From positions 1 through 64,000 of the forward strand of contig JACQYB010000054.1 of NCBI GenBank assembly GCA_016208415.1: a DNA stretch of 64,000 nt, written 5' to 3'. The notes under the pieces are model-generated. The model did not search any database. It was not told where the DNA came from and saw nothing but the letters and a program-made list of their open reading frames with translations. Positions 43,896 through 52,933 of this stretch are shown here, piece after piece. Both the position numbers and the translations under genes were made by a program. Position 1 is the stretch's first letter. Every line of letters starts with the position of its first letter. The stretch comes from Betaproteobacteria bacterium. GTDB taxonomy: Bacteria; Pseudomonadota; Gammaproteobacteria; Burkholderiales; Rhodocyclaceae.

Positions 43896-44609
43896 TCAGT
43901 CCCGGCCCGCTGGCGCCCCCGCCAGCACGCCGTCTTCCAGGTGGAGGATGCGGTGGACGCGGGCCGCAAGATGTGGATCGTGGGTGACGATGACGAAACT
44001 GGTTCCCAGGCGCTCGCTCAGTTCCAGGGTGAGGTCGAACACCGCCCCGGCGGTATGGCGATCCAGGTTGCCGGTGGGCTCGTCGGCCAGCACGCAGGCG
44101 GGCTCCGTCACCAGCGCCCGGGCAATGGCCGCCCGCTGGCGCTCACCACCCGAGAGTTCCCCGGGGCGATGGCTCAGGCGATGCCCGAGCCCCACCTCGC
44201 GCAGCCGCGCCGCGGCCCTTTCCTGCGCCTCGCCCCTGTCCATGCGGCGGATGAACAGCGGCATGGCCACGTTCTCCAGTGCCGAAAACTCGGGCAGCAG
44301 GTGGTGGAACTGATATACGAAGCCCAGGGAGCGGTTGCGCAGCCGACCGCGTTCGCCGTCGGAGAGCTCGTCGAAGCGGCGCCCCAGCAACCGCACCTCG
44401 CCGGCGCTAGGCGCATCGAGCCCGCCCAGCAGATGCAGCAAGGTGCTCTTGCCGGAACCCGAGGCACCGACGATGGCCACCCGCTCGCCCCGCGCCACCG
44501 CCAGGTCGATGCCCAGCAGCACCGGCACCTCGACCTGGCCCTGGCGAAAGACCTTGCGCAGCCCCGAGCACGACAGCACCGGCCCGGACGCGGTCGCCGC
44601 CTCATTCAT
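43896..44609 (-). CDS. lolD: Lipoprotein-releasing ABC transporter ATP-binding protein
   Basis: A 237-residue ABC ATPase with Walker [12 protein letters not shown], the Q-loop region [19 protein letters not shown], the signature [15 protein letters not shown], Walker [12 protein letters not shown] and the switch His in VTHD. The QFHHLLPEF stretch is characteristic of LolD. It powers extraction of outer-membrane lipoproteins from the inner membrane with LolC/LolE. It overlaps the upstream permease gene by 8 bp. The shadow frame upstream of this ATG is discarded. Confidence 0.96.
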   Translation of the reverse strand: MNEAATASGPVLSCSGLRKVFRQGQVEVPVLLGIDLAVARGERVAIVGASGSGKSTLLHLLGGLDAPSAGEVRLLGRRFDELSDGERGRLRNRSLGFVYQFHHLLPEFSALENVAMPLFIRRMDRGEAQERAAARLREVGLGHRLSHRPGELSGGERQRAAIARALVTEPACVLADEPTGNLDRHTAGAVFDLTLELSERLGTSFVIVTHDPHLAARVHRILHLEDGVLAGAPAGRD

Positions 44610-45843
44610 AGCGCAACGCCTCCGCCGGGTTGGTGCGCGCCGCCCGCCAGCTCGGATAGAGCGTGGACAGCAGCGACAGCACGAAGGACACCACGACGAT
44701 GATGCCCACGTCGTCCCAATGGACTTCGGACGGCAGTTCGCTGATGAAGTAGACTTCCTTGGTCCACAACTGCACGCCCAGCAGCCGCTCCAGCGCCGGC
44801 ACCGCGGTCTCGAGATTGAACGCCAGCAGCAGGCCACCGCCCACGCCCAGCAGCAATCCGGCCATGGCAATGAGCGTGCCCTGGGTGATGAAGATGGACA
44901 TGATGCTGGCCGGCGACGCCCCCAGGGTGCGCAGGATGGCGATGTCCGCCTCCTTGTCGGTCACCGCCATGATCAGCGTGGACACGATGTTGAACGCTGC
45001 CACAGCCACGATGAGCAGCAGGATGAGGAACATCATGCGTTTCTCCAGCGCCACGGCGCGGAAGAAATTGGCGTGGCTGCGCGTCCAGTCGCTGATCTGC
45101 ACGTCGGCGCCCAGGCGTGGCAGCAGTTCCCGGGACACCCGCGGCGCGGCGAACAGGTCGTCGAGCTTGAGGCGCACGCCGCTCACCCGGTCTTCCATGC
45201 GGTACAGGGCCTGCGCGTCGGCCAGGTGGATGAGGGACAGGCCGGAGTCATACTCGTACATTCCCGCCTCGAAGATCCCCACAACCCGGAACTGCTTGAG
45301 CCGCGGCAGCACCGCGGCGGGGGTGATCAGGCCCTGGGGCGCGATCAGCGTCACCTTGTCGCCCACGGACACCTGCAGGGCGTGAGCCAGTTCCACCCCC
45401 AGCACGATGCCGAACTCCCCCGGCCGCAGCACGCCCAGGGAGCCGCCGCGCATGTAGCGGTTGAATTCCGCCACCGTTTCCTCCGCTTCCGGCAGCACAC
45501 CGCGCACCAGCGTCCCGCGCACCGTCTGCTCGTAGGCCAGCATGCCCTGTGCAGAGATGTAGGGCGCCGCAGCGCGCACCCCCGGCTGCCCCGAGGCCGC
45601 CCTGGCCACCGCCGGCCAGTCGGACAACTCGCCGTTGAACGACGAGATCTGCACGTGGGACGCCACGCCGAGGATGCGGCTGCGCAGTTCCGTCTGGAAG
45701 CCGTTCATCACCGACAGCACCACGATCAGCGCCGCCACCCCCAGCGCCATGCCCAGCACGGAGATGACGGAGATGAATGAAATGAAGCGGGTACGACGCT
45801 TGGCGCGGGTGTAACGCAGCCCGATGAGCAGTTCATAGGTCAT
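44602..45843 (-). CDS. lolC: Lipoprotein-releasing ABC transporter permease (LolC/LolE family)
   Basis: A 413-residue permease. It has an N-terminal cytoplasmic helix ([47 protein letters not shown]), a large periplasmic domain (about 50-265), and three transmembrane helices in the C-terminal FtsX-like domain ([55 protein letters not shown]). Only one permease gene is present here, so it may serve as both LolC and LolE. The divergent PGM-like gene starts 48 bp away. Confidence 0.93.
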   Translation of the reverse strand: MTYELLIGLRYTRAKRRTRFISFISVISVLGMALGVAALIVVLSVMNGFQTELRSRILGVASHVQISSFNGELSDWPAVARAASGQPGVRAAAPYISAQGMLAYEQTVRGTLVRGVLPEAEETVAEFNRYMRGGSLGVLRPGEFGIVLGVELAHALQVSVGDKVTLIAPQGLITPAAVLPRLKQFRVVGIFEAGMYEYDSGLSLIHLADAQALYRMEDRVSGVRLKLDDLFAAPRVSRELLPRLGADVQISDWTRSHANFFRAVALEKRMMFLILLLIVAVAAFNIVSTLIMAVTDKEADIAILRTLGASPASIMSIFITQGTLIAMAGLLLGVGGGLLLAFNLETAVPALERLLGVQLWTKEVYFISELPSEVHWDDVGIIVVVSFVLSLLSTLYPSWRAARTNPAEALRYE

Positions 45844-45891
45844 GGCGGGCGCTATGCTACACTCAGCCGCCCCGCCGCGGAAAAGCTTCCC

Positions 45892-46953
45892 ATGCAAGTC
45901 CACCTCGTCGTGCCCGGCCTGTTGTGGCCGCACGACTCCCGCGACGAGGCCACCCGCGGCCTCGCCCTGCCGGCGCTCTCCCTCCTTTGCGGTCGCGGCC
46001 GCCTGCGCTGGCATCGCGGGGGGGGTCTCGAATCTTGGCTGGCGGCACGTTTCGGCATGAATGGCGCGACGGCGCCCTACGCCGCCCTGCGCCTCGCCGG
46101 AGAGGACGAGGGAAGTGCGCCGGACCGCGACGGTACCTGGGTGGCCGCCGATCCGGTGACCCTGCGCTTTGCCCGCAACGTGCTCGTGCTGGCCGACGAG
46201 TCCGAACTCCAGGTCACGGCGGACGAGGCCCGCGCCCTCGTCGCCGCGCTCAATGCCCACTTCGCGGAGTTGGGCACGTTCGTCGCGCCCCATCCTGCGC
46301 GCTGGTACCTGCGGCTGCACACGCCCTGCACTTTCCTCGCCCATCCGCCCAGCCAGGTGATCGGCCGGCGCATCGATGCCTTCCTTCCGACGGGGCCCGA
46401 TGGACGCAGATGGCACGGTCACTTCAACGAGGCGCAGATGCTGCTGCACAGCCATCCGGTCAATCGGGAGCGCGAGGCGGCGGGCCGGCATGCCATCAAC
46501 AGCCTGTGGTTCTGGGGCGCAGGCGAACTGGCGCGGACGCGCGCCGGCGACGATGCCGTCATCGCCGACGATCCGCTGGCGCGGGGCCTGGCGGCCGCAT
46601 CCGGCATCACCTGCCAGGCGTTCGCGGATCGCTTCTCCCTCCAGAACTGCGGCGCGGCCGCACGCACGCTGATCGTGGCATCGGCCGGCGCGCGGCCCGC
46701 CCATTACCTGGACATTCCCGCCTGGCGCTCTGCGCTCGAACGGCTGGAACGGCAGTGGATCGCGCCGGCGCTGCAGGCCCTGCGCGCGGGCCGCGTGAGC
46801 CGCCTGTCGGTCACCGGGCTCGGCGACGAGGCCGCGTGCGAACTGAGCCTGGCGCGCCGCGATCTGTGGAAGCTCTGGACGCGGCCGCTGCCACTGGCCC
46901 GCCTGATGCCGCCACCATCTTCCCGCGGCAAGTCACCGCCGGACGAAACGTGA
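45892..46953 (+). CDS. Conserved protein of the alkaline phosphatase/phosphoglycerate mutase-like type
   Basis: A 353-residue cytoplasmic protein. It is the type often found directly upstream of recJ in betaproteobacteria and annotated as a phosphoglycerate-mutase-like or hypothetical protein. Visible blocks include VPGLLWPHD, NEAQMLLHSHPVNREREAAGRHAINSLWFWGAGEL and CELSLARRDLWKLWTRP. The metal-site pattern of true independent phosphoglycerate mutases is not obvious, so enzyme activity is uncertain. Its TGA overlaps the recJ GTG, suggesting coupled expression. ATG 45892 follows GGAAAAG. Confidence 0.75.
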   Translation: MQVHLVVPGLLWPHDSRDEATRGLALPALSLLCGRGRLRWHRGGGLESWLAARFGMNGATAPYAALRLAGEDEGSAPDRDGTWVAADPVTLRFARNVLVLADESELQVTADEARALVAALNAHFAELGTFVAPHPARWYLRLHTPCTFLAHPPSQVIGRRIDAFLPTGPDGRRWHGHFNEAQMLLHSHPVNREREAAGRHAINSLWFWGAGELARTRAGDDAVIADDPLARGLAAASGITCQAFADRFSLQNCGAAARTLIVASAGARPAHYLDIPAWRSALERLERQWIAPALQALRAGRVSRLSVTGLGDEAACELSLARRDLWKLWTRPLPLARLMPPPSSRGKSPPDET

Positions 46954-48641
46954 CGCGCATCGTCACCCGCCCGGTCCCGCCGGGTGCGGCGTTCCGCCTC
47001 GAAGGCGCGGGTGTGCATCCGCTGCTGGCGCGGCTCTACGCCGCCCGGGGCGTGCGCAGCCGCGCCGAGGTGGACTACCGCCTCGCCGGACTGCTCGATC
47101 CCGCCCTGCTCACCGGCGCCGCCGAGGCCGCCGCCATGCTGGCCGACGCGATTCGCGCGCGCCGGCGCCTGCTCATCGTCGCCGACTACGATTGCGACGG
47201 CGCCACCGCCTGCGCCGTGGGAATGCGCGCGCTGCGGCAGATGGGAGCGGAGGTGACCTACCTCGTGCCCAACCGCTTCGACTACGGCTACGGCCTCACG
47301 CCCCCCATCGTCGAACTGGCGGCACGGCAGAAGCCGGACATGATCATCACGGTGGACAACGGCATCGCCAGCCTGGAGGGCATTGAGGCCGCCCGTCATG
47401 CCGGCATCGGGACGCTCATCACCGACCACCACCTGCCGGGGGACGAGTTGCCCCGGGCCGATGTCATCGTCAATCCGAACCAGCCCGGCTGCCGCTTTCC
47501 GAGCAAGAACCTGGCGGGCGTGGGGGTGATGTTCTACGTCATGCTGGCGCTGCGCGCCGAACTGCGCCGCCGCGGCAGCTTCGCCGCCCGGCCGGAGCCG
47601 CAGTTGGCGCAGCTCCTCGACCTGGTGGCCCTGGGTACCGTGGCCGACGTGGTGCGCCTGGACTACAACAACCGCATCCTCGTCGCCCAGGGGCTGGCGC
47701 GCATGCGCGCCAGCCAGATGCAGGCCGGCGTGCGGGCGCTGTTTCACATTGCCGGTCGCGATCCCGTCCAGGCGGGGGCGTTCGACCTCGGCTTCACCGT
47801 GGGGCCGCGCCTCAACGCCGCCGGCCGGCTCGCCGACATGGGCCGGGGCATCGAGGCGCTGATCACCGACGACGACGCCCGCGCGCGCAACATCGCCGCC
47901 GAACTCGACGCCCTCAACCGCGAGCGCCGCGGCATGGAGGCGGACATGCAGGAGCAGGCCGCCGCCCTCCTTGAATCCATCGACCCTGAGCGGGACATGG
48001 GCGTCACCCTGTTCGACCCCACCTGGCACCAGGGCGTCGTGGGCCTGCTCGCCTCCCGGGTGAAGGATCGTCTGCACCGCCCCACCATCGCCTTCGGCCG
48101 CAGCGGCGACGGCGAACTCAAGGGCTCGGGCCGGTCCATTCGCGGCGTGCATCTGCGTGACGTCCTGGACCTGGTCACCAAGCGCCATCCCGGCCTGATC
48201 CTGCGCTTCGGCGGGCACGCCGCCGCGGCCGGGCTGACCATCCGCGAGGCCGATCTCGAGCCGTTCCGCGCCGCTTTCGCCGCCACCGTGGCCGAGGTGC
48301 TCGAACCGGCGGACGCCGCGCGCACCCTGGAGACCGACGGCACCCTGGAGACCGGCTACCTGGGACTGGAGACGCTGCGGATGATCGAGCGCGAAGTGTG
48401 GGGACAGGCCTTTCCGGCCCCCCTGTTCGCCGACGAGTTCGCCGTGGAAAACCAGCGCCTGGTCAAGGAACGGCATCTGCGCCTGGTGCTGCGCCGCGGC
48501 AGCCAGCGCTTCGAGGCCATCCGCTTCGGACACACCGACCCGGCACCCGCCCTCATCCGTGCCGTCTATCGCCCCGCCATCGACGAGTACCAGGGCCTCG
48601 CCCGGGTCCAACTCCTGCTCGACCACATCGAGCCGAAGTAG
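46950..48641 (+). CDS. recJ: Single-stranded-DNA-specific exonuclease RecJ
   Basis: A 5'-3' exonuclease of 563 residues, used in recombination and mismatch repair. It has the DHH-family motifs: VADYDCDGATA (metal-binding Asp cluster), TVDNGIA, ITDHHLPG (DHH), VALGTVADVVRLDYNNRILVAQGL, and a DHHA1-type SGRSIRGVHLRDVL...RFGGHAAAAGLTI region. It starts at a GTG that forms a GTGA overlap with the preceding gene. In E. coli and many relatives the next genes are prfB and lysS; here about 9 kb intervene. Confidence 0.96.
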   Translation: MTRIVTRPVPPGAAFRLEGAGVHPLLARLYAARGVRSRAEVDYRLAGLLDPALLTGAAEAAAMLADAIRARRRLLIVADYDCDGATACAVGMRALRQMGAEVTYLVPNRFDYGYGLTPPIVELAARQKPDMIITVDNGIASLEGIEAARHAGIGTLITDHHLPGDELPRADVIVNPNQPGCRFPSKNLAGVGVMFYVMLALRAELRRRGSFAARPEPQLAQLLDLVALGTVADVVRLDYNNRILVAQGLARMRASQMQAGVRALFHIAGRDPVQAGAFDLGFTVGPRLNAAGRLADMGRGIEALITDDDARARNIAAELDALNRERRGMEADMQEQAAALLESIDPERDMGVTLFDPTWHQGVVGLLASRVKDRLHRPTIAFGRSGDGELKGSGRSIRGVHLRDVLDLVTKRHPGLILRFGGHAAAAGLTIREADLEPFRAAFAATVAEVLEPADAARTLETDGTLETGYLGLETLRMIEREVWGQAFPAPLFADEFAVENQRLVKERHLRLVLRRGSQRFEAIRFGHTDPAPALIRAVYRPAIDEYQGLARVQLLLDHIEPK

Positions 48642-49038
48642 GCTCCCGCAAAGGGGCGCCATTCACCCATCAGGCATTATGCGATGGGCGTTGCCGAACG
48701 AGCCGCCAGAGGCCGTCCATCGGCCCGAGCCGCCACGATGAATATCGCTGCCCTCCGCGCCTGGCCAGCGTTTCCGGGGAACGGACCGGGGCGCGAAACA
48801 GCCCCGCAACGCAGCCCAAATCGTTACTTTCCTTGTCAAAATATTCCGCCATGCGCCATGCAGACACGTTGTCGACGCGTTCCACGCGGTATAATGCGTC
48901 GGCCGTCTGCCGACCGGGCGTCAGACCCGGGACACGATGGCGCGACAGCTCCTGCATCGTTCCGCAAGACACATCACGGTCAGTCTGCGGACAGACGGTC
49001 AAAATACAAACAGCCGACCCAACGGCCTGGAGGTCAGA
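48642..49038. other. Intergenic region before the polysaccharide island
   Basis: About 400 bp after recJ with no credible gene. It contains an AT-richer segment near 48820-48850, the promoter listed separately, and a leader of roughly 135 nt with small hairpins (for example CCGGG/CCCGG near 48915-48931 and GTCTG/CAGAC near 48983-48996). I recognise no riboswitch class in it. Confidence 0.5.
48869..48895 (+). promoter_or_regulatory. Likely sigma70 promoter of the polysaccharide island
   Basis: TTGTCG at 48869-48874 and a perfect TATAAT at 48890-48895, spaced 15 bp (shorter than the ideal 17), about 145 bp upstream of the wecB start. It gives the island its own transcription start, separate from recJ. 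Confidence 0.5.
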
Positions 49039-50238
49039 TTGAAGAAGGTACTCACCGTTCTGGGCACGCGCCCGGAGGCGATCAAGCTCGCCCATCTCGT
49101 CCGTCTGCTCGACGAGCGGCCGGAATTCGAATCCCGCGTCTGCGTCACCGCCCAGCACCGGGAAATGCTGGACCAGGTGCTCAGCCTGTTCGAGATCACC
49201 CCGGATTTCGACCTGGACCTGATGCGCAGCCGACAAAGCCTGACCGGCATCACCACATCCATCCTGTCCAGGCTGGACAAGGTATTCGACGAGTTCCTCC
49301 CGGACATCGTGCTGGTGCACGGCGACACCACCACCACCCTGGCCGCGAGCCTGGCTGCCTTCTACCGTCGCATACCGGTGGGTCACGTGGAAGCCGGCCT
49401 GCGCACCGGCAACATCTACTCCCCCTGGCCGGAAGAGATGAACCGCCGGGTCACCGACGCCCTCTGCACCTGGTACTTCGCGCCCACGGCAGAGTCCCGC
49501 GACAACCTGTTGCGGGAAAACGTCGCCGCGGAGAAGATCGTCCTCACCGGCAACACCGTCATCGATGCCCTGCTGGAGGTGGTGGCGAAGCTGGAGAGCA
49601 ACGACCTGTTGCAGCGGCGCACCGCCGCGCTCTTCCCTTTCCTGCGCGCCGACCGGCGCCTGATCCTGGTCACCGGCCACCGTCGCGAGAATTTCGGCGT
49701 CAAGTTCGAGCAGTTCTGCCATGCCCTGCGCCGCATCAGCGAGGAGCATTGCGACGTCCAGATCGTTTATCCGGTGCACCTCAATCCCGAGGTCCAGCGC
49801 CCCGTGCGGGCAATCCTGTCGAAAACGCCCAACGTCCACCTCATCGAACCCCAGGACTATCTGCCCTTCGTCTACCTGATGATGAAGTCGCGCCTGATCA
49901 TCACCGATTCCGGCGGCATCCAGGAGGAGGCGCCGGCGCTGGGCAAGCCGGTACTGGTGACCCGTGACACCACCGAGCGCCCCGAGGCCATCGCGGCAGG
50001 CACGGCACGGCTCGTCGGCACGGACACCGATACCATCGTGGCCGCGGCACGCCGTTTGCTCACCGACGACGCCGCATACGCCCGCATGGCCCATGCCCAC
50101 AATCCCTACGGTGACGGACGCGCCTGCGAGCGCATCGTGCAGGCATTGCTCGGCCAGGCCGTGACGGCGATGAGCGAGCTTGGCGACGGCGCCGGGATCT
50201 TCGTAGAGCGGCCTTCGACGATGCGCGCGGTGGGCTGA
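49039..50238 (+). CDS. wecB: UDP-N-acetylglucosamine 2-epimerase (non-hydrolysing)
   Basis: A 399-residue epimerase interconverting UDP-GlcNAc and UDP-ManNAc. It starts at a TTG with GGAGG five bases upstream. Conserved blocks are [13 protein letters not shown], the catalytic/UDP-binding [31 protein letters not shown]...[26 protein letters not shown] and [18 protein letters not shown]. About 25 extra residues close the C-terminus ([14 protein letters not shown]). It lies 4 bp before the GT2 synthase gene, so UDP-ManNAc is the likely dedicated substrate of that enzyme; this is inference. No UDP-ManNAc dehydrogenase (WecC) is nearby, which argues against ManNAcA. Confidence 0.94.
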   Translation: MKKVLTVLGTRPEAIKLAHLVRLLDERPEFESRVCVTAQHREMLDQVLSLFEITPDFDLDLMRSRQSLTGITTSILSRLDKVFDEFLPDIVLVHGDTTTTLAASLAAFYRRIPVGHVEAGLRTGNIYSPWPEEMNRRVTDALCTWYFAPTAESRDNLLRENVAAEKIVLTGNTVIDALLEVVAKLESNDLLQRRTAALFPFLRADRRLILVTGHRRENFGVKFEQFCHALRRISEEHCDVQIVYPVHLNPEVQRPVRAILSKTPNVHLIEPQDYLPFVYLMMKSRLIITDSGGIQEEAPALGKPVLVTRDTTERPEAIAAGTARLVGTDTDTIVAAARRLLTDDAAYARMAHAHNPYGDGRACERIVQALLGQAVTAMSELGDGAGIFVERPSTMRAVG

Positions 50239-50242
50239 GGGC

Positions 50243-51748
50243 GTGGTTCGGCGAGTGCTCCGGCTCGTAACGTACGCGACCCGTCTGGCGGGACGGACAG
50301 CCCGGCTGCTCTGGGCGGTGGTCATGCTCGCTGCCTGGAGCCTGCCGGCAACGACGTGGGCAGCACCGCCTCCCGCAGGGGTCGAACCCGCAACGGGCGC
50401 CGGTGTTGGCCAGGTGATCGAAGCCGCGTCGCCGGGCGCCGATGCGCTGGATGCATCCGTGCCGCGCCCACGGGAGGCGTCCCGCGAACAGCGGTGGGTG
50501 CTCCACGCCATCATCGTGCTCGGACTGATCGTGCTGCTCATCGCCGTCTACACCGTCCGGCACTATCACTTCACCGTCAACCGCCTGTTTGGCACCCAGC
50601 GCCACCCGTATGTGGACATCGACACCGCCCACTGGCCAACGGTGACGGTCTTCATCGCCGCGCACAACGAGGAGGCGGTCATCGCCGACTCCCTCAAGGC
50701 CCTGCTGGAGGTGGACTACCCGTTCGACAAACTGACCCTCATGCCGGTCAATGACCGATCCTCCGACCGCACGCGCGAGATCATCGACAGCATCGTCGCG
50801 CGCCATCCGGGGCGCATCAGGCCGTTCCACCGCAGCAGCGGCAAGCCCGGCAAGGCTGCGGCGCTCAAGGACGCCACGGCGCTGGTGAGCAGCGACATCA
50901 TCATCGTCTTCGACGCCGACTACCTGCCCTCCCGCGGCCTGATCAAGCAACTGGTGGCCCCATTCTTCGACCCCGAGGTGGGCGCCACCATGGGCCGCGT
51001 GGTGCCGCAGAACGTGGGCACCAACCTGCTCACCCGCATGCTCGACCTGGAGCGCGCCGGCGGCTACCAGGTGGACCAGCAGGCGCGCATGAACCTGGGG
51101 CTGGTGCCGCAGTACGGCGGCACGGTGGGCGGCATCCGCATCAAGGCGCTGGAGAGCATCGGCGGCTGGCACGACGACGTGCTGGCCGAGGACACCGATC
51201 TCACCTATCGCCTGTTGCTCAAGAACTGGAAGACGGTCTATCAGAACCGCTCCGAGTGCTACGAAGAGGTGCCCGAGAGTTGGGCGGTGCGGCAGCGCCA
51301 GATCATGCGCTGGGCCAAGGGCCACAACCAGGCCATGATCCGCCACCTCTCCTTCACCATGGGCTCGGCCCAACTCCGGCTGTTTGAACGCCTGGACGGC
51401 ATGGCGTTGCTGGGCGTGTACGCCATGTCGCCGCTCATCGTTGCGGGATGGCTGCTGGCGGTGCTGCTGTTCTACTTCACCAACTCCTGGCTGGTCCCGG
51501 GCGCCATCGTGCTGTTCGCCCTGATCTCGTACACCGCGCTGGGAAATACCGCCGCGTTCTTCGAGATTGCCGCCGCGGCCCGCCTCGACGGCAGTCGCGA
51601 GCGCATCCGCCTGTTGCCCCTGAATCTGCTCGGGTTCGTCGTGAGCATCACCGCCATCACCCGTGCCACGGTCAGTCAGCTCCTGGACGCCGTGCTCAAG
51701 CGCGAGTTCAAGTGGGACAAGACCGTGCGTTACCGTCAGAGCCGATAG
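50243..51748 (+). CDS. Processive-type glycosyltransferase family 2 synthase
   Basis: A 501-residue inner-membrane GT2 enzyme, GTG start. There is an N-terminal signal-like helix (about 22-41), a short periplasmic segment, a second helix (about 86-106) and then the cytoplasmic GT-A domain. The catalytic pattern of processive synthases is complete: Asp171, FDADY (Asp224/Asp226), AEDTDLTYRLL (about 315-325) and QIMRW (Gln353-Trp357). At least two or three helices follow (about 387-412, 417-440, 458-475). It resembles PgaC/hyaluronan synthase-type enzymes that polymerise and export at once. With wecB next to it, a ManNAc-containing polymer is the likely product. No PilZ domain is visible. Confidence 0.88.
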   Translation: MVRRVLRLVTYATRLAGRTARLLWAVVMLAAWSLPATTWAAPPPAGVEPATGAGVGQVIEAASPGADALDASVPRPREASREQRWVLHAIIVLGLIVLLIAVYTVRHYHFTVNRLFGTQRHPYVDIDTAHWPTVTVFIAAHNEEAVIADSLKALLEVDYPFDKLTLMPVNDRSSDRTREIIDSIVARHPGRIRPFHRSSGKPGKAAALKDATALVSSDIIIVFDADYLPSRGLIKQLVAPFFDPEVGATMGRVVPQNVGTNLLTRMLDLERAGGYQVDQQARMNLGLVPQYGGTVGGIRIKALESIGGWHDDVLAEDTDLTYRLLLKNWKTVYQNRSECYEEVPESWAVRQRQIMRWAKGHNQAMIRHLSFTMGSAQLRLFERLDGMALLGVYAMSPLIVAGWLLAVLLFYFTNSWLVPGAIVLFALISYTALGNTAAFFEIAAAARLDGSRERIRLLPLNLLGFVVSITAITRATVSQLLDAVLKREFKWDKTVRYRQSR

Positions 51749-51752
51749 GGCG

Positions 51753-52892
51753 ATGTGGGAGCTGCTTCTCATTGCGCTGGTCCTGCTGGTGTTCGGCCTG
51801 CCCATGACCCCGGCCATGATCGAGTGGGTCGGCAAGCGCGACGTGCGTCCGCTGCGCATCGTCCAGGAACACGAGGGCAATGCAGCCTACTTCGCCCACC
51901 AATTCCGCGCCTTCATCCTCGGTGAGGTGCGCGCCCTAATGTCGGCACGCCCCACCGCCGAACCGCACGCCAACTACCGGGTGATCGGCGTGGGCGCGCG
52001 CTTTGTGCCCGAGGATGAAGAAACGACACGAGGCGAGGTGGACCGGATCCTGGTCGGCTTCGGCGACCTGCGCCTGCCCGACGGCCTCACCTTCACCCGC
52101 GAGGTCTACAGCCGCAAGAACATCTTCGTCGGACAGAGGGTCCAGGTGCGTGCCACCCTGGCCGAACACCGCCTGCTCTTCGGCGCCGAGAGCGCGCTGT
52201 TGCGCTGGGCCCATGCCCGGTCCATCCACGTGGGCGCCGGAAGCATGATGCTGGGCCGGCTGTCCGCCACTTCCGACATCTTCATCGCACGCGGCAGTTA
52301 CTTCCGGCGCGTCCATGCCCCCACGGTGCGCTTCGTGGCCAGCGGCGCGCCCTTGTCCGCCGGCCTGGAGGCCGGCGAGCCACCGGTGCTGCTGGACATG
52401 CTCACCGAACCGGATGACCGTTACGGCTTCGACCGCGAAGAGCCCATGCCCGCCACGCAACGCACCGGTTTCAGGCGCGTGATCCTGCCGCTGGATCCTT
52501 CCGACCGGCTGGTGGAGACCGGCGACGTGGAATTCCCGCCCAACTCGCTGTTTGACGGCGACATCATCGTCCGGGGCAGCCTCGTCATCGGAGCGGGTTC
52601 GCACATCCGCGGCAACATCAAGGCCCACGGCGACCTCACCATCGGCGACGGCGCGCACATCCAGGGCTCGACCATCGCCGTCAAGCGCCTCGACATCGGC
52701 ATGGATTGCGCCATCGGCGGGCCGGTGGTGTCCGAGCGGATGATCGACATCGGCGCGCGCAGTCGCATCGGCGCGCTCGCGCAGCCGTCCACCGTCAGCG
52801 CGCCGGCCATCCGCGTGGGACCGGAGGTGGTCGCCCATGGCACCGTGTGGGCGAGAAAGCTCGGCCGCAGTTCATCCCCGGCTCAGGCATGA
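51753..52892 (+). CDS. Membrane-anchored bactofilin-like (polymer-forming) protein
   Basis: A 379-residue protein. The first about 20 residues form a transmembrane helix (WELLLIALVLLVFGLPM). The middle region, about 60-240, has no family I recognise. The last about 130 residues are a right-handed beta-helix of the bactofilin/polymer-forming cytoskeletal type, with repeats such as GDIIVRGSLVIGAGSHIRGNI, GDLTIGDGAHIQGSTI and RMIDIGARSRIGAL. Bactofilins polymerise and localise envelope enzymes; here it may position the synthase. The ATG is 4 bp after the GT2 stop. Confidence 0.78.
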   Translation: MWELLLIALVLLVFGLPMTPAMIEWVGKRDVRPLRIVQEHEGNAAYFAHQFRAFILGEVRALMSARPTAEPHANYRVIGVGARFVPEDEETTRGEVDRILVGFGDLRLPDGLTFTREVYSRKNIFVGQRVQVRATLAEHRLLFGAESALLRWAHARSIHVGAGSMMLGRLSATSDIFIARGSYFRRVHAPTVRFVASGAPLSAGLEAGEPPVLLDMLTEPDDRYGFDREEPMPATQRTGFRRVILPLDPSDRLVETGDVEFPPNSLFDGDIIVRGSLVIGAGSHIRGNIKAHGDLTIGDGAHIQGSTIAVKRLDIGMDCAIGGPVVSERMIDIGARSRIGALAQPSTVSAPAIRVGPEVVAHGTVWARKLGRSSSPAQA

Positions 52893-52933
52893 TGCGCGCC
52901 GCGCAATCCCCTCCGCCCCGCCCCGTCACGGCG

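Noticed and set aside
46704-48662. A 652-codon minus-strand frame opposite recJ
   Set aside because: It is antisense to RecJ motifs and has no family resemblance.
48900-49038. Possible c-di-GMP riboswitch in the island leader
   Set aside because: Small hairpins exist, but the conserved GEMM core motifs are absent.
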